DNA of 29,054 bases from Chara braunii (Eukaryota; Streptophyta; Charophyceae; Charales; Characeae), in contig BFEA01000131.1 in assembly GCA_003427395.1 (NCBI GenBank), positions 2,683,999 through 2,713,052 of the forward strand. Direction: 5' to 3'. Under the pieces are notes generated by a model. It was not told where the DNA came from. It worked only from the letters and a program-made list of their open reading frames with translations, and searched no databases. How positions within the stretch are numbered: position 1 is the stretch's first letter; every line of letters begins with the position of its first letter. This document shows, one piece after another, positions 8,116 through 17,344 of the stretch. The translations under genes and the position numbers were made by a program.

Positions 8116-8420
8116 CTGATGATGATGATGAAGATGATGATGATGATGATGACGCACCAATGAAGAGCGTTGCTGCTGCTGCTGCTGCTGATGTCAATAA
8201 CGCTGCTGTTGTTGTCAATAACGCTGCTGATATCAATAACGCTGCTGCTGTTCCTTTGAGTCATGGTTGACAACAGTGATGATGGAGAAATGATGATGGC
8301 AATGACGAACAGCCCTGATGATGATGAGGAAACACCACCATGTTCCTTTGAGTTACGGCTGATCCCTGATGCTGATGAACGAGAACGCTGGTGATGATGG
8401 GTAGCTGCTTCACTCGCGCT
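7780..8420 (+). repeat. Long GAT/GCT trinucleotide tract
   Basis: Dense GAT repeats (7893-8150) grade into GCT-rich sequence (8166-8260). There, units such as GCTGCTGTTGTTGTCAATAAC recur three times with 18-21 bp spacing. All long frames through it encode homopolymer-like Asp, Ala, Ser or Ile runs on both strands, so no gene is called. Confidence 0.85.
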
Positions 8421-9165
8421 TCGGGTCACCCAAGGCTCACTCCGCTGAACTCCACAGGCATCCCCAGAGACGACACCTCACAGGCTCTATGCCATGGGCA
8501 AAAATGCAGCAGCAATGGAGTATGAACGCGGAACTCCCAGAAAACCCCCGGGAGTCAGTCTATTCTCCCTATCAACTTGTGACACGGTATAGACAAGCAC
8601 CTTCGCTCCCCGCGCGTGCGCAAAACGCTTAACAAGCAACTGCTGTAAGCTCGACCCCCAGCCCTGCAACACCTCGTCACCCCACCAGCGCCTCGGTCAC
8701 ACCATCGCCATGCAGTACTTCGTCCATATGAACGCGCCAGAGCGAAGCCGGTTCAGGCCAGGCGCCCTCCCGCTTCGCCGCCACGGTCCGTACCGGGGCG
8801 CAGCGCTCCCGGTAGCGCTGCGCCCCCGCCAAGCCTCTTCCGTTTTTCTTCCTCTCTCTGTGAAGGGGAGATTTCATGTTGCCCCTCGCCCCTTAGGATA
8901 TAGGGTTGGGGCCGCCAGTGGGGGTCTGGCTAACACAAAGACCGAGACCCGCCAGTAGCTGTGCCTCCCTTTCTCATCGTCCCCCACCCTTCATCGAGTA
9001 GCAGCAGAGGCTATGGCCAACACTCTCCCACACACCACACACAACCCACTCGCGATCACACTCACACCCGTGTTGGTCATAGACCCCGCTAATACCGATC
9101 AGGGGTATCCAGAGGACTATCACAGTCCGTTGGCACTTACCAACTTAGCTAGGCCGCTGGATTAA
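8421..9165. other. Unassigned region; possible degraded SINE head at its right end
   Basis: No gene recognised. On the minus strand GGCCTAGCTAAGTTGGTAAG (plus 9136-9155) resembles a pol III A box and is followed by a small stem GGACT/AGTCC in the anticodon-arm position. No good B box follows at the expected place. The A-rich tract 9163-9197 lies just upstream of it on that strand, so it may be another SINE inserted beside an A-tail. Confidence 0.35.
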
Positions 9166-9197
9166 ACAAAAAAAAAAAACAAAAAAAACAAAAAAAA

Positions 9198-9548
9198 GCA
9201 CTCATTTTGTGTCAGGCACTTGGATGATCCCCATTTTCTCTCTTCCGTGGAAAAAAAGAAAAAGGAAAGGCTGAAACTGCATCCAGATACATATGCCTAA
9301 GTGCTATCATGAAAATGACTGTACTTTTCCTTTATTCTTTTTTTTTGTCCTTTTCGATTTCACGTCCTTGCAAGTTTCTTTTCTCTTTTTTTCTCTTATG
9401 GCATTGCACACAGGGATGTGCATGTTTCCAGATGCACGGAAATCCAAGAGGAAATACTGGACTCCGTTGGCCAGTTCTCCCTGGGCCCGCCACCTTCCTC
9501 CCCCATAGCGCTTCCAACCCTCCCCTGAGCCCCTAAGAATGCGGCGCA
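9198..9548. other. Unassigned T-rich region
   Basis: T-rich stretches (about 9324-9400) and ordinary sequence. Several short overlapping open frames on both strands show no domain or coding bias. Confidence 0.4.
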
Positions 9549-9646
9549 TTAACGTGGAAGGCCTGCGGCTGACGTATGGCCCAAGTACTGGTGGTTTAAC
9601 GGGAAAGCGCCGTGGCTGATAGCTGGGCCAAGTACTGGTGGTTTAA
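9549..9646 (-). repeat. 47-bp tandem repeat with TTAA boundaries
   Basis: On the minus strand two units of exactly 47 bp (9600-9646 and 9553-9599) each begin TTAAACCACCAGTACTTGG. A third TTAA (9549-9552) closes the array. The units share GCCA/GCCG and CG-TTAA ends and differ mainly in the middle. The TTAAACCACCAGTACTT core is shared with 877-893 on the opposite strand. Confidence 0.8.
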
Positions 9647-10260
9647 ATCCCAAAATTTGAGGCATTTTTCAGGGCAAATTGAAGAGGCCGCTACCCAAAT
9701 CCCTCAAATGGTGACCCTTCTGTCAGCGGCCTGCGGGGCCGCAGAGGACCTTTTTTGAGACCTCCTCCAGAGGTGGTCTCAAGTGACCTTTCAAAAAAAA
9801 AAAAATCCATCTTACCTTATTGCCAAAAATCGTGGATGAAGAAAACAGCCTGCCAAACAAAAGACAAAAAATATGGCAATGTATCTTATCTATATTCTAG
9901 TGGTGGATTCAGTCTCATTTTGCACACTTGGAGAGTAGTGCAGGGAGGCCCATGTACGTTGTAAGAAAAGAAAAAAAGAACCATCCACTTTCTTAGGTTA
10001 TTTTGGCATGTAAAAAAAAAAATAGGGGCAACGGCTCCTGGGTCACAGCTAGAATTTGGAATCGGCAAGTTTAGCAGTTTTCGAAACAGGGCAAGAAAAG
10101 AGGCTGCTAAATCTGCATTCACCCCACTTCAGAAAAAAAGCCCACAGTTCCACCCCCCCGCTAAACTTGCACATTCTGAAACTCAAACAATGACATCGGC
10201 GCCAGTTTTGTCTTTTCTTGCCTATTTCAAACTAAAAGGGTGACTCAGGAGTACTCGTTT
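9647..10260. other. Unassigned region
   Basis: Ordinary sequence with short A-runs (9784-9796 and 10012-10021). No gene, tRNA-like box or alignable repeat was recognised. Confidence 0.4.
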
Positions 10261-10350
10261 GGTCCTCACCCGTGTGACTAAGCACACTTGCCCCGAGGGC
10301 GAATTATCAGGGCCGCCAGTTCGTCCAAAAAGTGTGACCACACGAGGACC
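10261..10350. mobile_element. 90-bp imperfect palindrome, MITE-like
   Basis: The left arm (10261-10289) begins GGTCCTC, then CGTGTG, then ACACTT. The right arm (10330-10350), reverse-complemented, reads GGTCCTC, GTGTG, ACACTT with two short gaps. The whole segment could fold into one hairpin of about 20 bp or represent a tiny element with terminal inverted repeats. No clear target-site duplication is visible because the right flank is a T-tract running into the gap. Confidence 0.45.
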
Positions 10351-10376
10351 CTTTTTTTTTTTTTTTTTTTTTTTTT

Positions 10377-10970
10377 NNNNNNNNNNNNNNNNNNNNNNNN
10401 NNNNNNNNNNNNNNNNNNNNNNNNNNNNNNNNNNNNNNNNNNNNNNNNNNNNNNNNNNNNNNNNNNNNNNNNNNNNNNNNNNNNNNNNNNNNNNNNNNNN
10501 NNNNNNNNNNNNNNNNNNNNNNNNNNNNNNNNNNNNNNNNNNNNNNNNNNNNNNNNNNNNNNNNNNNNNNNNNNNNNNNNNNNNNNNNNNNNNNNNNNNN
10601 NNNNNNNNNNNNNNNNNNNNNNNNNNNNNNNNNNNNNNNNNNNNNNNNNNNNNNNNNNNNNNNNNNNNNNNNNNNNNNNNNNNNNNNNNNNNNNNNNNNN
10701 NNNNNNNNNNNNNNNNNNNNNNNNNNNNNNNNNNNNNNNNNNNNNNNNNNNNNNNNNNNNNNNNNNNNNNNNNNNNNNNNNNNNNNNNNNNNNNNNNNNN
10801 NNNNNNNNNNNNNNNNNNNNNNNNNNNNNNNNNNNNNNNNNNNNNNNNNNNNNNNNNNNNNNNNNNNNNNNNNNNNNNNNNNNNNNNNNNNNNNNNNNNN
10901 NNNNNNNNNNNNNNNNNNNNNNNNNNNNNNNNNNNNNNNNNNNNNNNNNNNNNNNNNNNNNNNNNNNNNN
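10377..10970. other. Assembly gap (594 N)
   Basis: Undetermined bases follow a T-tract (10352-10376). The open frames reported through it are meaningless. Confidence 1.
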
Positions 10971-11120
10971 ACCATGCGTCATCCCAGGGGAGTGTGTGTC
11001 CAGCCGTGCGTCATTCTAACGCCCTGCCGGTGTCCATGCGCAAGGCTGCGGAGTTTTGAACCCGCAACCTCATACCACAATGCGCATTTCCAACCGGTGC
11101 TCTAACCACTGAGCTACATC
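10971..11120 (-). mobile_element. tRNA-derived SINE head and partial body
   Basis: On the minus strand there is an A box TAGCTCAGTGGTTAGAGC (plus 11099-11116) and a B box GGGTTCAAAAC (11053-11063). About 35 bases between them replace a normal anticodon arm and variable loop. The body continues with repeated ATGACGCAYGG words (about 10974 and 11006) into the assembly gap. The pol III boxes are clear, but the tRNA fold is not. Confidence 0.65.
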
Positions 11121-11400
11121 AACTGGACACCCAGTTTCTCTTTTTACCGAACCCCAAAGGGACCCTGATAGGCTGATACAAGAAACACCGACCAGACTTA
11201 TCATGAGTAAGAGTTGGACCCCACAGGAATGCGGAAAGGAAGAACATTTCGCGAAACCATTTCTAGGACCCCACAGGCAGCGGAGGACCTTCTGGCAAAA
11301 GCGAAACGTCTTCCAAATACCGGTTTCCGGAGCCCCACAACCTGCAATTAATAGCGGGGAAGAACGCGCATGAGCGTTTTCACATCGTCTGCGGCGTGGA
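11121..11400. repeat. Degenerate tandem units around GGACCCCACAGG
   Basis: GGACCCCACAGG starts at 11216 and 11266, and GGAGCCCCACAAC at 11329. Each is followed by loosely similar sequence (GGAAAGGAAGAAC, GCGAAAC). This suggests a three-unit degenerate tandem with period 50-63 bp. No gene is supported. Confidence 0.45.
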
Positions 11401-11640
11401 AAAGTGGCTCCGGAGGACATCTCGCCGCGATTTTGTGCCGAAAGTTGAGAGTGCGGTAGGGAGTGCACGGGGTACTTTCCAAGGTCTCGCCCACCGTTTG
11501 AACCCAGCAAGTGTCCGGCCCCTTGGCCTACCTCGTTCCTGGAGCAGTGAGCAGGCCCCTCATGCATCGCACGTCGTAACCAGGCCTGGGGCTGTTGTTC
11601 CCTCGGCGAGGGGATGGAAATGGGCGGGTGGGGGCCTGCC

Positions 11641-11667
11641 ATTTCAAATTCAAATTCAAATTCGAAT
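11641..11667 (+). repeat. (AAATTC)n short tandem
   Basis: Four near-perfect copies of the hexamer, ending in a TTCGAATG variant. Confidence 0.8.
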
Positions 11668-11707
11668 GGGGGTGCGCCCCGTGTTGTCGTCACCAGTCGA
11701 CCGATGC

Positions 11708-11960
11708 AAGGAACTTCCACATCCGCAGACATTTACGATGGCCATATGCTATTGCACCCGGAACGTGGCATCTGCGGGTTTGTCGTGGCGTGGCGTCGTC
11801 GATCAACATCGTTCTCGTGCGCTTCCCATGCACGTCGTCCGCCACCTCCGTTGCCGCGCTGTGCCATGGGTGTTGGTTAGCCGACGTGTGCATGGTCTTG
11901 CGGGTGACTTCATGTGTGGTAGGTATGTGGCGGATGCGCAACCGCGTGGGGACGTGGTCG
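11708..11960 (+). CDS. Possible upstream exon of a plus-strand gene
   Basis: This part of a long plus-strand open frame has many codons starting with G and ending with C or T (for example the codons for VVDQ, FMCGRYVADAQ and GDVVGALKYRF). That looks more like coding than the GC-rich frames beside it. No domain is recognised. A GTGCGT donor-like site lies near 11960. The next candidate exon is about 80 bp downstream in another frame, after a good acceptor. Antisense frames of similar length exist, so this is tentative. Confidence 0.25.
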
Positions 11961-12040
11961 GTGCGTTGAAGTACCGCTTCACAATTCTATCTCCTCCATC
12001 CGCTAAACATTGTCCCTCCACGCGCCATCCCTTGGTGCAG

Positions 12041-12489
12041 TGGAAGTTGGGAGCGTTGTGCGTGCTGTTCCTCCGAACATCACTAGTGTCGTCAGTAGAA
12101 GGTTCGTGCCTGAAGGGAACGACATCATGTATGCAGTTCAACCTTGTGGCGGTATAGAGCTGATCGTGGAGGGAGGGTTGACAGACCGGGACGTGGCTGT
12201 TGCGAGGACAGTTTATGCACAGCCGTACGTCGCACACCCACTACGATCAACTGATGCGCAAGATGGTGTTTTTGGTGGTGTCAGGGCTTGTCCTCGTCGG
12301 TGCTTGCGAGATTCAACCGACATGACGGTGATCATCATCGACGTCGGCAACCGTAAGAGGGGGGTGGTTGGTTCGCACATGTTCCTCTGGGAAATGTTTG
12401 TCATTGTGTTCGTGTTTGTTGTGTCCGTCGTCGTTGTTCTCCTTTGTTTGGGCGCTGTAGTGGTCGCTCTTCTCGCCACGTGTCAGTAA
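12041..12489 (+). CDS. Candidate terminal exon, protein with C-terminal membrane segment
   Basis: The frame is open from about 12007 to TAA at 12487-12489. A plausible 3' splice site ends at 12040 (GCTAAAC branch-like motif, pyrimidine-rich stretch, GGTGCAG), so I place the exon start there. The first ATG in frame is at 12127. The encoded part contains VEVGSVVRAVPPN, IELIVEGGLTDRDV and, near the end, roughly 30 hydrophobic residues (MFVIVFVFVVSVVVVLLCLG and following) before a short CQ end. This fits a tail-anchored or type I membrane protein. GNN codons are frequent. AATAAA signals follow at 12610-12619. No family is recognised. It could instead be a chance frame in GC-rich DNA. Confidence 0.35.
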
Positions 12490-12609
12490 CACTGTTGTTC
12501 GTTTGCACCACCGGTATCTAGGGACACGTTATCGCACTTTTTCCAGTCGGGCTGCTTCGGGCGACCGGAAAGCCAACAGACTATCACGCAGGATTTTGTA
12601 TGTGATTGC

Positions 12610-12619
12610 AATAAATAAA
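12610..12619 (+). promoter_or_regulatory. Overlapping AATAAA polyadenylation signals
   Basis: AATAAATAAA gives two overlapping canonical hexamers 121 bp after the stop codon at 12489. That fits a 3' UTR for the plus-strand candidate exon. Confidence 0.4.
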
Positions 12620-13022
12620 ATGAATTAAATAATGCAGATCCTTTCCTGTTGTGTGTGTCCGGCTTCGAGCAAGACCCTTCAATTGCGGTCTTCGCTGGTC
12701 CCCGGTCTTAGGAATCTTCTATTTTGATTCGGAACAGTAGAGAATCATGCAAATAAATAATCATAAAACTATGGGGTGCAATGCATGCATCAGTCACGTC
12801 AATCTGATTTTGAGAACTGTGACAGATTCTTTAAAGAATGCAAACATCAAGCATGGCAATGCAAAAAAAAAAGGCAAGACCGACTGACTCGAGCAGAGAC
12901 AAGGGTAATTGAATGAGGGAAGAATGAGAACTCATAATAGTCCCAGGGAGTACAAATGGAAGAGAACATGGCCAGCACCAATCAAGAGTCCTCACTCAAC
13001 CCTCTAAACTTTACTCTGTCTC
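12620..13022. other. Intergenic or convergent 3' region
   Basis: This lies between two convergent candidate genes. A further AATAAATAATCATAAA occurs on the plus strand near 12753 and a short A-run at 12865. No additional gene was recognised. Confidence 0.4.
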
Positions 13023-13676
13023 TCACTTTACTGTCCGTCGTTTGGGCTTCTTGCCATGTCTCCGTGCTCTCTTAGGTTGTGGCTTATGAATGTAAAGCCA
13101 CCTAAAGCCCACTAGTTCCAGACACTTCCAACCAAGTCCCATGATACGGAAGTCAAGCATAGCACAAAATTCCTCCCATAGAGTGGGGAGATATGGCTGA
13201 GAGAAAACGCCCCTCCTGAGATGCGAAAACTCTGAGGGCTCAGTCACTGCCTCGTAGTCAATTACTGCTGGCGATACGTATCTCTTGGCCAAGTCCACCA
13301 GTCCACCCCAATAAGAGTCATCAGAAAGATAGTAGGGGACCGGAGGCTTGGGGTAGTCAGTAAACAGCTTAGGGCCAAAGCTATAGACTAGTTTCATTTT
13401 CCCCTGGAGTCTCTCTGCGTTCCACTGCACATACCCGGCTGCTGCTGCCCACACTGCATCAAAATGAGGGTGTGTCTCGTTCCCCTTTTTCAGAAAGATC
13501 CGTAGGTCGCTGACTGTACCTTCACTGAACTCAGAGAGAACGATGAAGATAGACAGGTCTTCTCGCTTGAACCCATTAATCATGACATACTTGTAGGGGA
13601 AGCTCTCCCGGGCAGCAATCAGGTTGAGGCTGTCAAGGACCGGCTGGTCCACTGTGAAAGGATTGATCTCTCTCAT
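13023..13676 (-). CDS. Orphan ORF, 217 residues, basic C-terminus
   Basis: From ATG at 13676 to a stop at 13023, with the frame open a further 30 codons or so upstream. A pyrimidine-rich acceptor-like site (CACTTTTCTTTATTAG on the minus strand, about 13702-13717) suggests this may be a terminal exon starting near 13701. I do not recognise the family. It has a mixed globular composition: EINPFTVDQPVLDSLN near the start, HPHFDAVWAAAAGYVQWN in the middle, aromatic-rich stretches (PPVPYYLSDDSYWGGL), and an end rich in Lys/Arg (KPQPKRARRHGKKPKRR) that could be a nuclear localisation or nucleic-acid-binding tail. There is no membrane segment and no internal stop. Length and composition make it the best single protein candidate here outside the LINE. 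Confidence 0.5.
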   Translation of the reverse strand: MREINPFTVDQPVLDSLNLIAARESFPYKYVMINGFKREDLSIFIVLSEFSEGTVSDLRIFLKKGNETHPHFDAVWAAAAGYVQWNAERLQGKMKLVYSFGPKLFTDYPKPPVPYYLSDDSYWGGLVDLAKRYVSPAVIDYEAVTEPSEFSHLRRGVFSQPYLPTLWEEFCAMLDFRIMGLGWKCLELVGFRWLYIHKPQPKRARRHGKKPKRRTVK

Positions 13677-13769
13677 ATGCTTAGATAGATAACCACTCCC
13701 TAATAAAGAAAAGTGATTGTGCTTGAATGACAAAGATTCTGCTGCTTGAGTGCCTTTTGAGTACTATTT

Positions 13770-14010
13770 CTGGATGCTGCTCTGAAAGTTGTTCTTCAAA
13801 TCCTGTTTTCTGGAGACTGTTTTCTAGTTACTGTTACCGATCACTGTTTTGATTGCTGCTCAAGTTCCTGATTGTTGTTTTGATTGCCGATCTGGGTGCT
13901 GCTCTCGATTGCTGTTTTGATGGCTGATCTGAGTACTCTAACGGAGTGCTGATCTGAATACCCTCTCTGAATGCTGATTAGGATGCCGATCAGATGTAGA
14001 GTGGCGGTTG
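13770..14010 (+). repeat. Degenerate 12-bp tandem array
   Basis: On the plus strand, 12-13-bp units of loose consensus CTGnTnTGAnTG follow one another, for example CTGTTTTGATTG, CCGATCTGGGTG, CTGATCTGAGTA, CTGATCTGAATA, CTGATTAGGATG. Similar units recur at about 14440-14540. The array lies just upstream of the orphan ORF on its coding strand. Confidence 0.6.
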
Positions 14011-14089
14011 TTTGATTGCACACTTGGTTGCTAACCTGATAGCTGGCCTGGTAGCCGCTTCAATACTGAAGGAAACGAAAATGAACGAT

Positions 14090-14240
14090 TTTTGGCGTTA
14101 CTGAGATTGCCCGAGTTCAGCCCTAGCCCGTTCTACACTTTCCAACCTGGAACTGGTACTGTGCAGTTTGTTGTCAGACCCGCTGAAATAAATTACGTAC
14201 TCGATATACTTATTTTCACCTGCTATTCTAACTGCATGCT
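14090..14240 (+). repeat. Diverged repeat family C, copy 1
   Basis: It aligns with 14980-15130: GTTACTGAG, GGAACTGGTACTGTGCAGTT, AAATAAATTACG, TACTCGATATAC, CACCTGCTATTC. No coding function is seen. Confidence 0.45.
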
Positions 14241-14730
14241 CCCTCTGCACTTGCCTGTTGTTTTCCGCATCTTTGATGGCATCTTCTTCCCATCCATCTT
14301 TCCTTTCTCTGATTAGGGTGCTCTTCACCACCAGGATATCTTCATATTTCATGTTTCTCCTCTTACACTCAGATCTCATAACAGTGAGTCCCAACTAAGT
14401 AGGTATCCACAGATATAAAATAATTTGAGCGCCGACCAGACAGTGTCTGATGGTAGTCTGACTGCTGTTTGCTTGCTGTTTGGACGGCCGTTGATTGCAA
14501 CTTGATACAGCTTCGGAGCGTTGGTTGAACGCTGACCGAGGACTATCCAAACACTTGTCTGAAAAGCTCGTCCGAAGGTTGTACCACAGGGCCGCTGATT
14601 CACAAGGCCTTTCTGCAGTAGAAATGACTGTCGACTGATAACGGTTACTTGTTGGTTCAGATGTCGATATTGAGGCTGATTTGTATCATTTTGATGAGGG
14701 TATAATTCGGGGGTTTTGATTTCCAATGCA
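14241..14730. other. Unassigned region with scattered 12-bp-like units
   Basis: No supported gene. Part of it (14430-14540) repeats the CTGnTnTG theme of the array at 13770. Confidence 0.35.
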
Positions 14731-14734
14731 GATG

Positions 14735-14800
14735 AGAAAAAAGCCAAGTGTTGTTTGATTCTGATTAAACCATCTCAGATGGTTCGATCCACCGAGAATT
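14735..14800 (+). mobile_element. Possible degraded tRNA-like head
   Basis: On the plus strand there is a perfect B-box core GGTTCGATCC (14781-14790). It sits 40 bp after an A-box-like AAGCCAAGTGTTG (14741-14753), and the T-arm pairs at four of five positions. The anticodon arm does not fold well. It would be the only SINE-like head on the plus strand. Confidence 0.25.
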
Positions 14801-14979
14801 GGCGGGCTTAAACTGAGGGCTTCAAGTAATTTCAGGAGCTCAGTATAGAGTGAGTACCAATTAGTCTTGGCTGAGTTTTAATAGCTTAAATAGCCAAATA
14901 CCGGTCTGGTCCCTCAGAAAGGTCTGTAGACAGTGGAATAAGTCTCTCCTTTGATCAAAACACCGGTGAAAACCAGTGG

Positions 14980-15130
14980 AAGAAGAGCCCGAGTGTTTAC
15001 TGAGCTTTACTTGGGCCTTGATCGGATCAGTTCAGCAGTCTCCCGGGGCGAACTGTAACTGTGCAATCTTACTATTGTGACACAAGGATAAATCGCGCAT
15101 TCGATATAACCTTTCCCTTCTGCCTTCTCT
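14980..15130 (+). repeat. Diverged repeat family C, copy 2
   Basis: Partner of 14090-14240. Landmarks are GTTTACTGAG, GAACTGTAACTGTGCAAT, GGATAAATCGCG, ATTCGATATAAC and CCTTCTGCCTTC. Confidence 0.45.
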
Positions 15131-17325
15131 AGAGGGGAAGGACGATAACAGCTCCGTCAAGCTCATCTTTCAAAGTGGAACGAGCTCACAGCAACAGGAC
15201 CCTATTGTCTTCTCACGCTGCGGGATGTCTGGCTGTCTGCAAGTCTCAAACGAAGGTATGATTTAAACGGTTCTCAATCCTCAAGACTTCATGACTTGTT
15301 ACTAGAACACGGTTTGTTTCAAGCGGGGAGACCCACTTTTACTGTCTCCCAACTTCTTTGCAGACAAGAGATCCGCACAGCTGACACTTTGATTTTCCTT
15401 CTGCGGACGAGCTAATCTGCAAGGTTAATATTGAATAGCATATAGTTGTCGTACAGGCTCTGTGCAGATATCCCGTAAGACCCCTCTCACTGCACCTAGG
15501 TTCAGAGTTGTCTAACTTACAGTCCCATTTTAGTTTGGCTCTGGTCAGGTACAGGATGTGGATACCCAGTTCTCGCATCCGATTTGACCGATAGTTAAAG
15601 GGACAGTGCACCACAAGTCTGGGCGCTCTTTTCACTCACGGGGCTCAATCCTCAGTATAATTCAACTACACCGAGCGTAATAGTTCCCAACTTAAAACAG
15701 TCATAGCCCCTCTCTCTGCCCAGGACTGGAGGTCTGGTATGGCACTGAACTCTGAGTCCGGTCTAGCCCTGAGCCCAAAGTTTGACCATGACTCCAGACT
15801 CGAGTTCATATGATTCTTGTCACGAGATTTTTCTGTACTCAGGCTCAAGCGGCTGAATGCCGTCTCGGCAGGTACCCACCATAGCCTCAAGTGGTATTTT
15901 ATCATCGTTAGGATCATGAGCCTGAGCACCTAAGTAGAACTAGACTTAGGGCGATGACTGCACGCACAAGGTGAAGCAGTAGAGACATATGATCTTTCCT
16001 CCCTTTTCCCCTTTTTCCTTCCCTTGTGGTTGGGGACGAGCTCAACCTTCACTTTGAGCAATTTTCCAACTAGAATGGCTGGTGTTTGGCTTCTACACAC
16101 CCCACTTTAAAAAAAAAGAAAACTCAGAAAGTGACAACATTCAAAAAAGGTCTCCAGATTGAAATCCTCTTTATGCTAATCGAACTCAAGCAATGGTTGT
16201 GTAGAAATCAATCAATCTCAAGCGTCTTCCCTGAGACCTATGCTCACTTCCTGCCTGTGCTCAACCAAAAGGGGAGGAGCCTCTTTTGTTACTCTCTTTT
16301 CTTCATTTTGACCGCATGGTCAAATATAGCGAAGACTATGAACCAGTTTAGACCAACGAGAGTCCAATCTCACTACAACATTCACAAGTTAGGTATCTAT
16401 TGAGACCTCCTATAGAACAAGGATAGAAAGCATCTTACGATAACTGGCACATTTTCCCCATCTTCTCTTTCGCCATAAAGAAGCCAAAAACAACTTGCGG
16501 TTAAAAGTTACGAGAACAGCTTTAAAGACTCTCCCAAGTCAAAACCCTTCACAAGAGTAAACTTAACAAGGGCAAGCTCAGAGATTAATCCCCATCAAGT
16601 AAGTACCTAACTAATAGGTAGGCTATCTTCCGAATCACTGATCGCCTCTTGCGCATCAATCAACGAGTGGCAAGAGAGACAGAGTTCGAGGGATAGCAAA
16701 CAAGCTGGGTTAGTCTCACGAGCTAATCAAGCGACCCCCTCGATCATCCCCCACTTTGCACCAAGATACAATTCCAATAACCAGCTTTCAATGACTTGGC
16801 AGATTAGATCACCGGCTCTACGACGATCTTCACAGATACCAATTTCGCTAAGCAACGACCAAGGGTTTAGACACTACGTTGTCCAGTTACATTCGCTCAC
16901 GAAAGGGGTTCGAACTTACTAGTCAGGTCTCCGTACTGAGCGTCTCAGCCCCGAGTAGTTCTTGAATATGCCAATTTACTCTCCGCCTTTTTATGTAAAG
17001 GTGGCGCTTACTATAACTAAAGGTCACCCAACCTTTTGGCAGCCTTTACTGGCACTTCCTCGACGGCTTTCTCGCACAGACCTTGCCAAGAAAGAAAACC
17101 CGTGACTCAATCTGCAATAAAAAGCCAAGGCTGAGCAGAGTGGGCAACTAAATCGACCTTAGAGTAGGTGACATCAACAAGAATTCGACCACACAGGTAG
17201 TGCCTCTCCCTGGGTCAACACCACCGTGAAAGTGAAATGACGAGGTGTCGAGTTCAGAGGAGAAGTCGTTGTCAATCCACCACTACCGAGCATGTTCCTT
17301 GACAAGAGGGCAGCTATGACGAAGT
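15131..17325. other. Unassigned non-coding-looking region
   Basis: About 2.2 kb without a supported gene. Short open frames on both strands lack domains or codon bias. A minus-strand B-box-like AGTTCGAACCCC occurs near 16909 without a properly spaced A box. An A-run closes the region (17326-17344). It could be intronic to a minus-strand gene joining the coding candidates at 18.9 and 13.7 kb, which is speculation. Confidence 0.35.
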
Positions 17326-17344
17326 AAAAAAAAAAAAAAAAAAA

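Noticed and set aside
7848-8429. Long frames encoding poly-Asp/Ala (plus) and poly-Ser/Ile (minus)
   Set aside because: They arise from uninterrupted GAT and GCT trinucleotide repeats, which are open in every frame. There are no non-repeat domains and no gene signals.
10259-11059. Four long frames through the run of N
   Set aside because: The apparent openness is entirely due to undetermined bases.
11070-11732. 220-residue minus-strand frame
   Set aside because: It reads through a SINE head, a degenerate tandem repeat and the (AAATTC)n tract, giving FEFEFE-type sequence. The translation has no domain.
16880-16965. tRNA-like element from the B-box match AGTTCGAACCCC on the minus strand
   Set aside because: The only A-box-like sequence is about 28 bp away, too close for a tRNA-like promoter, and no cloverleaf forms.
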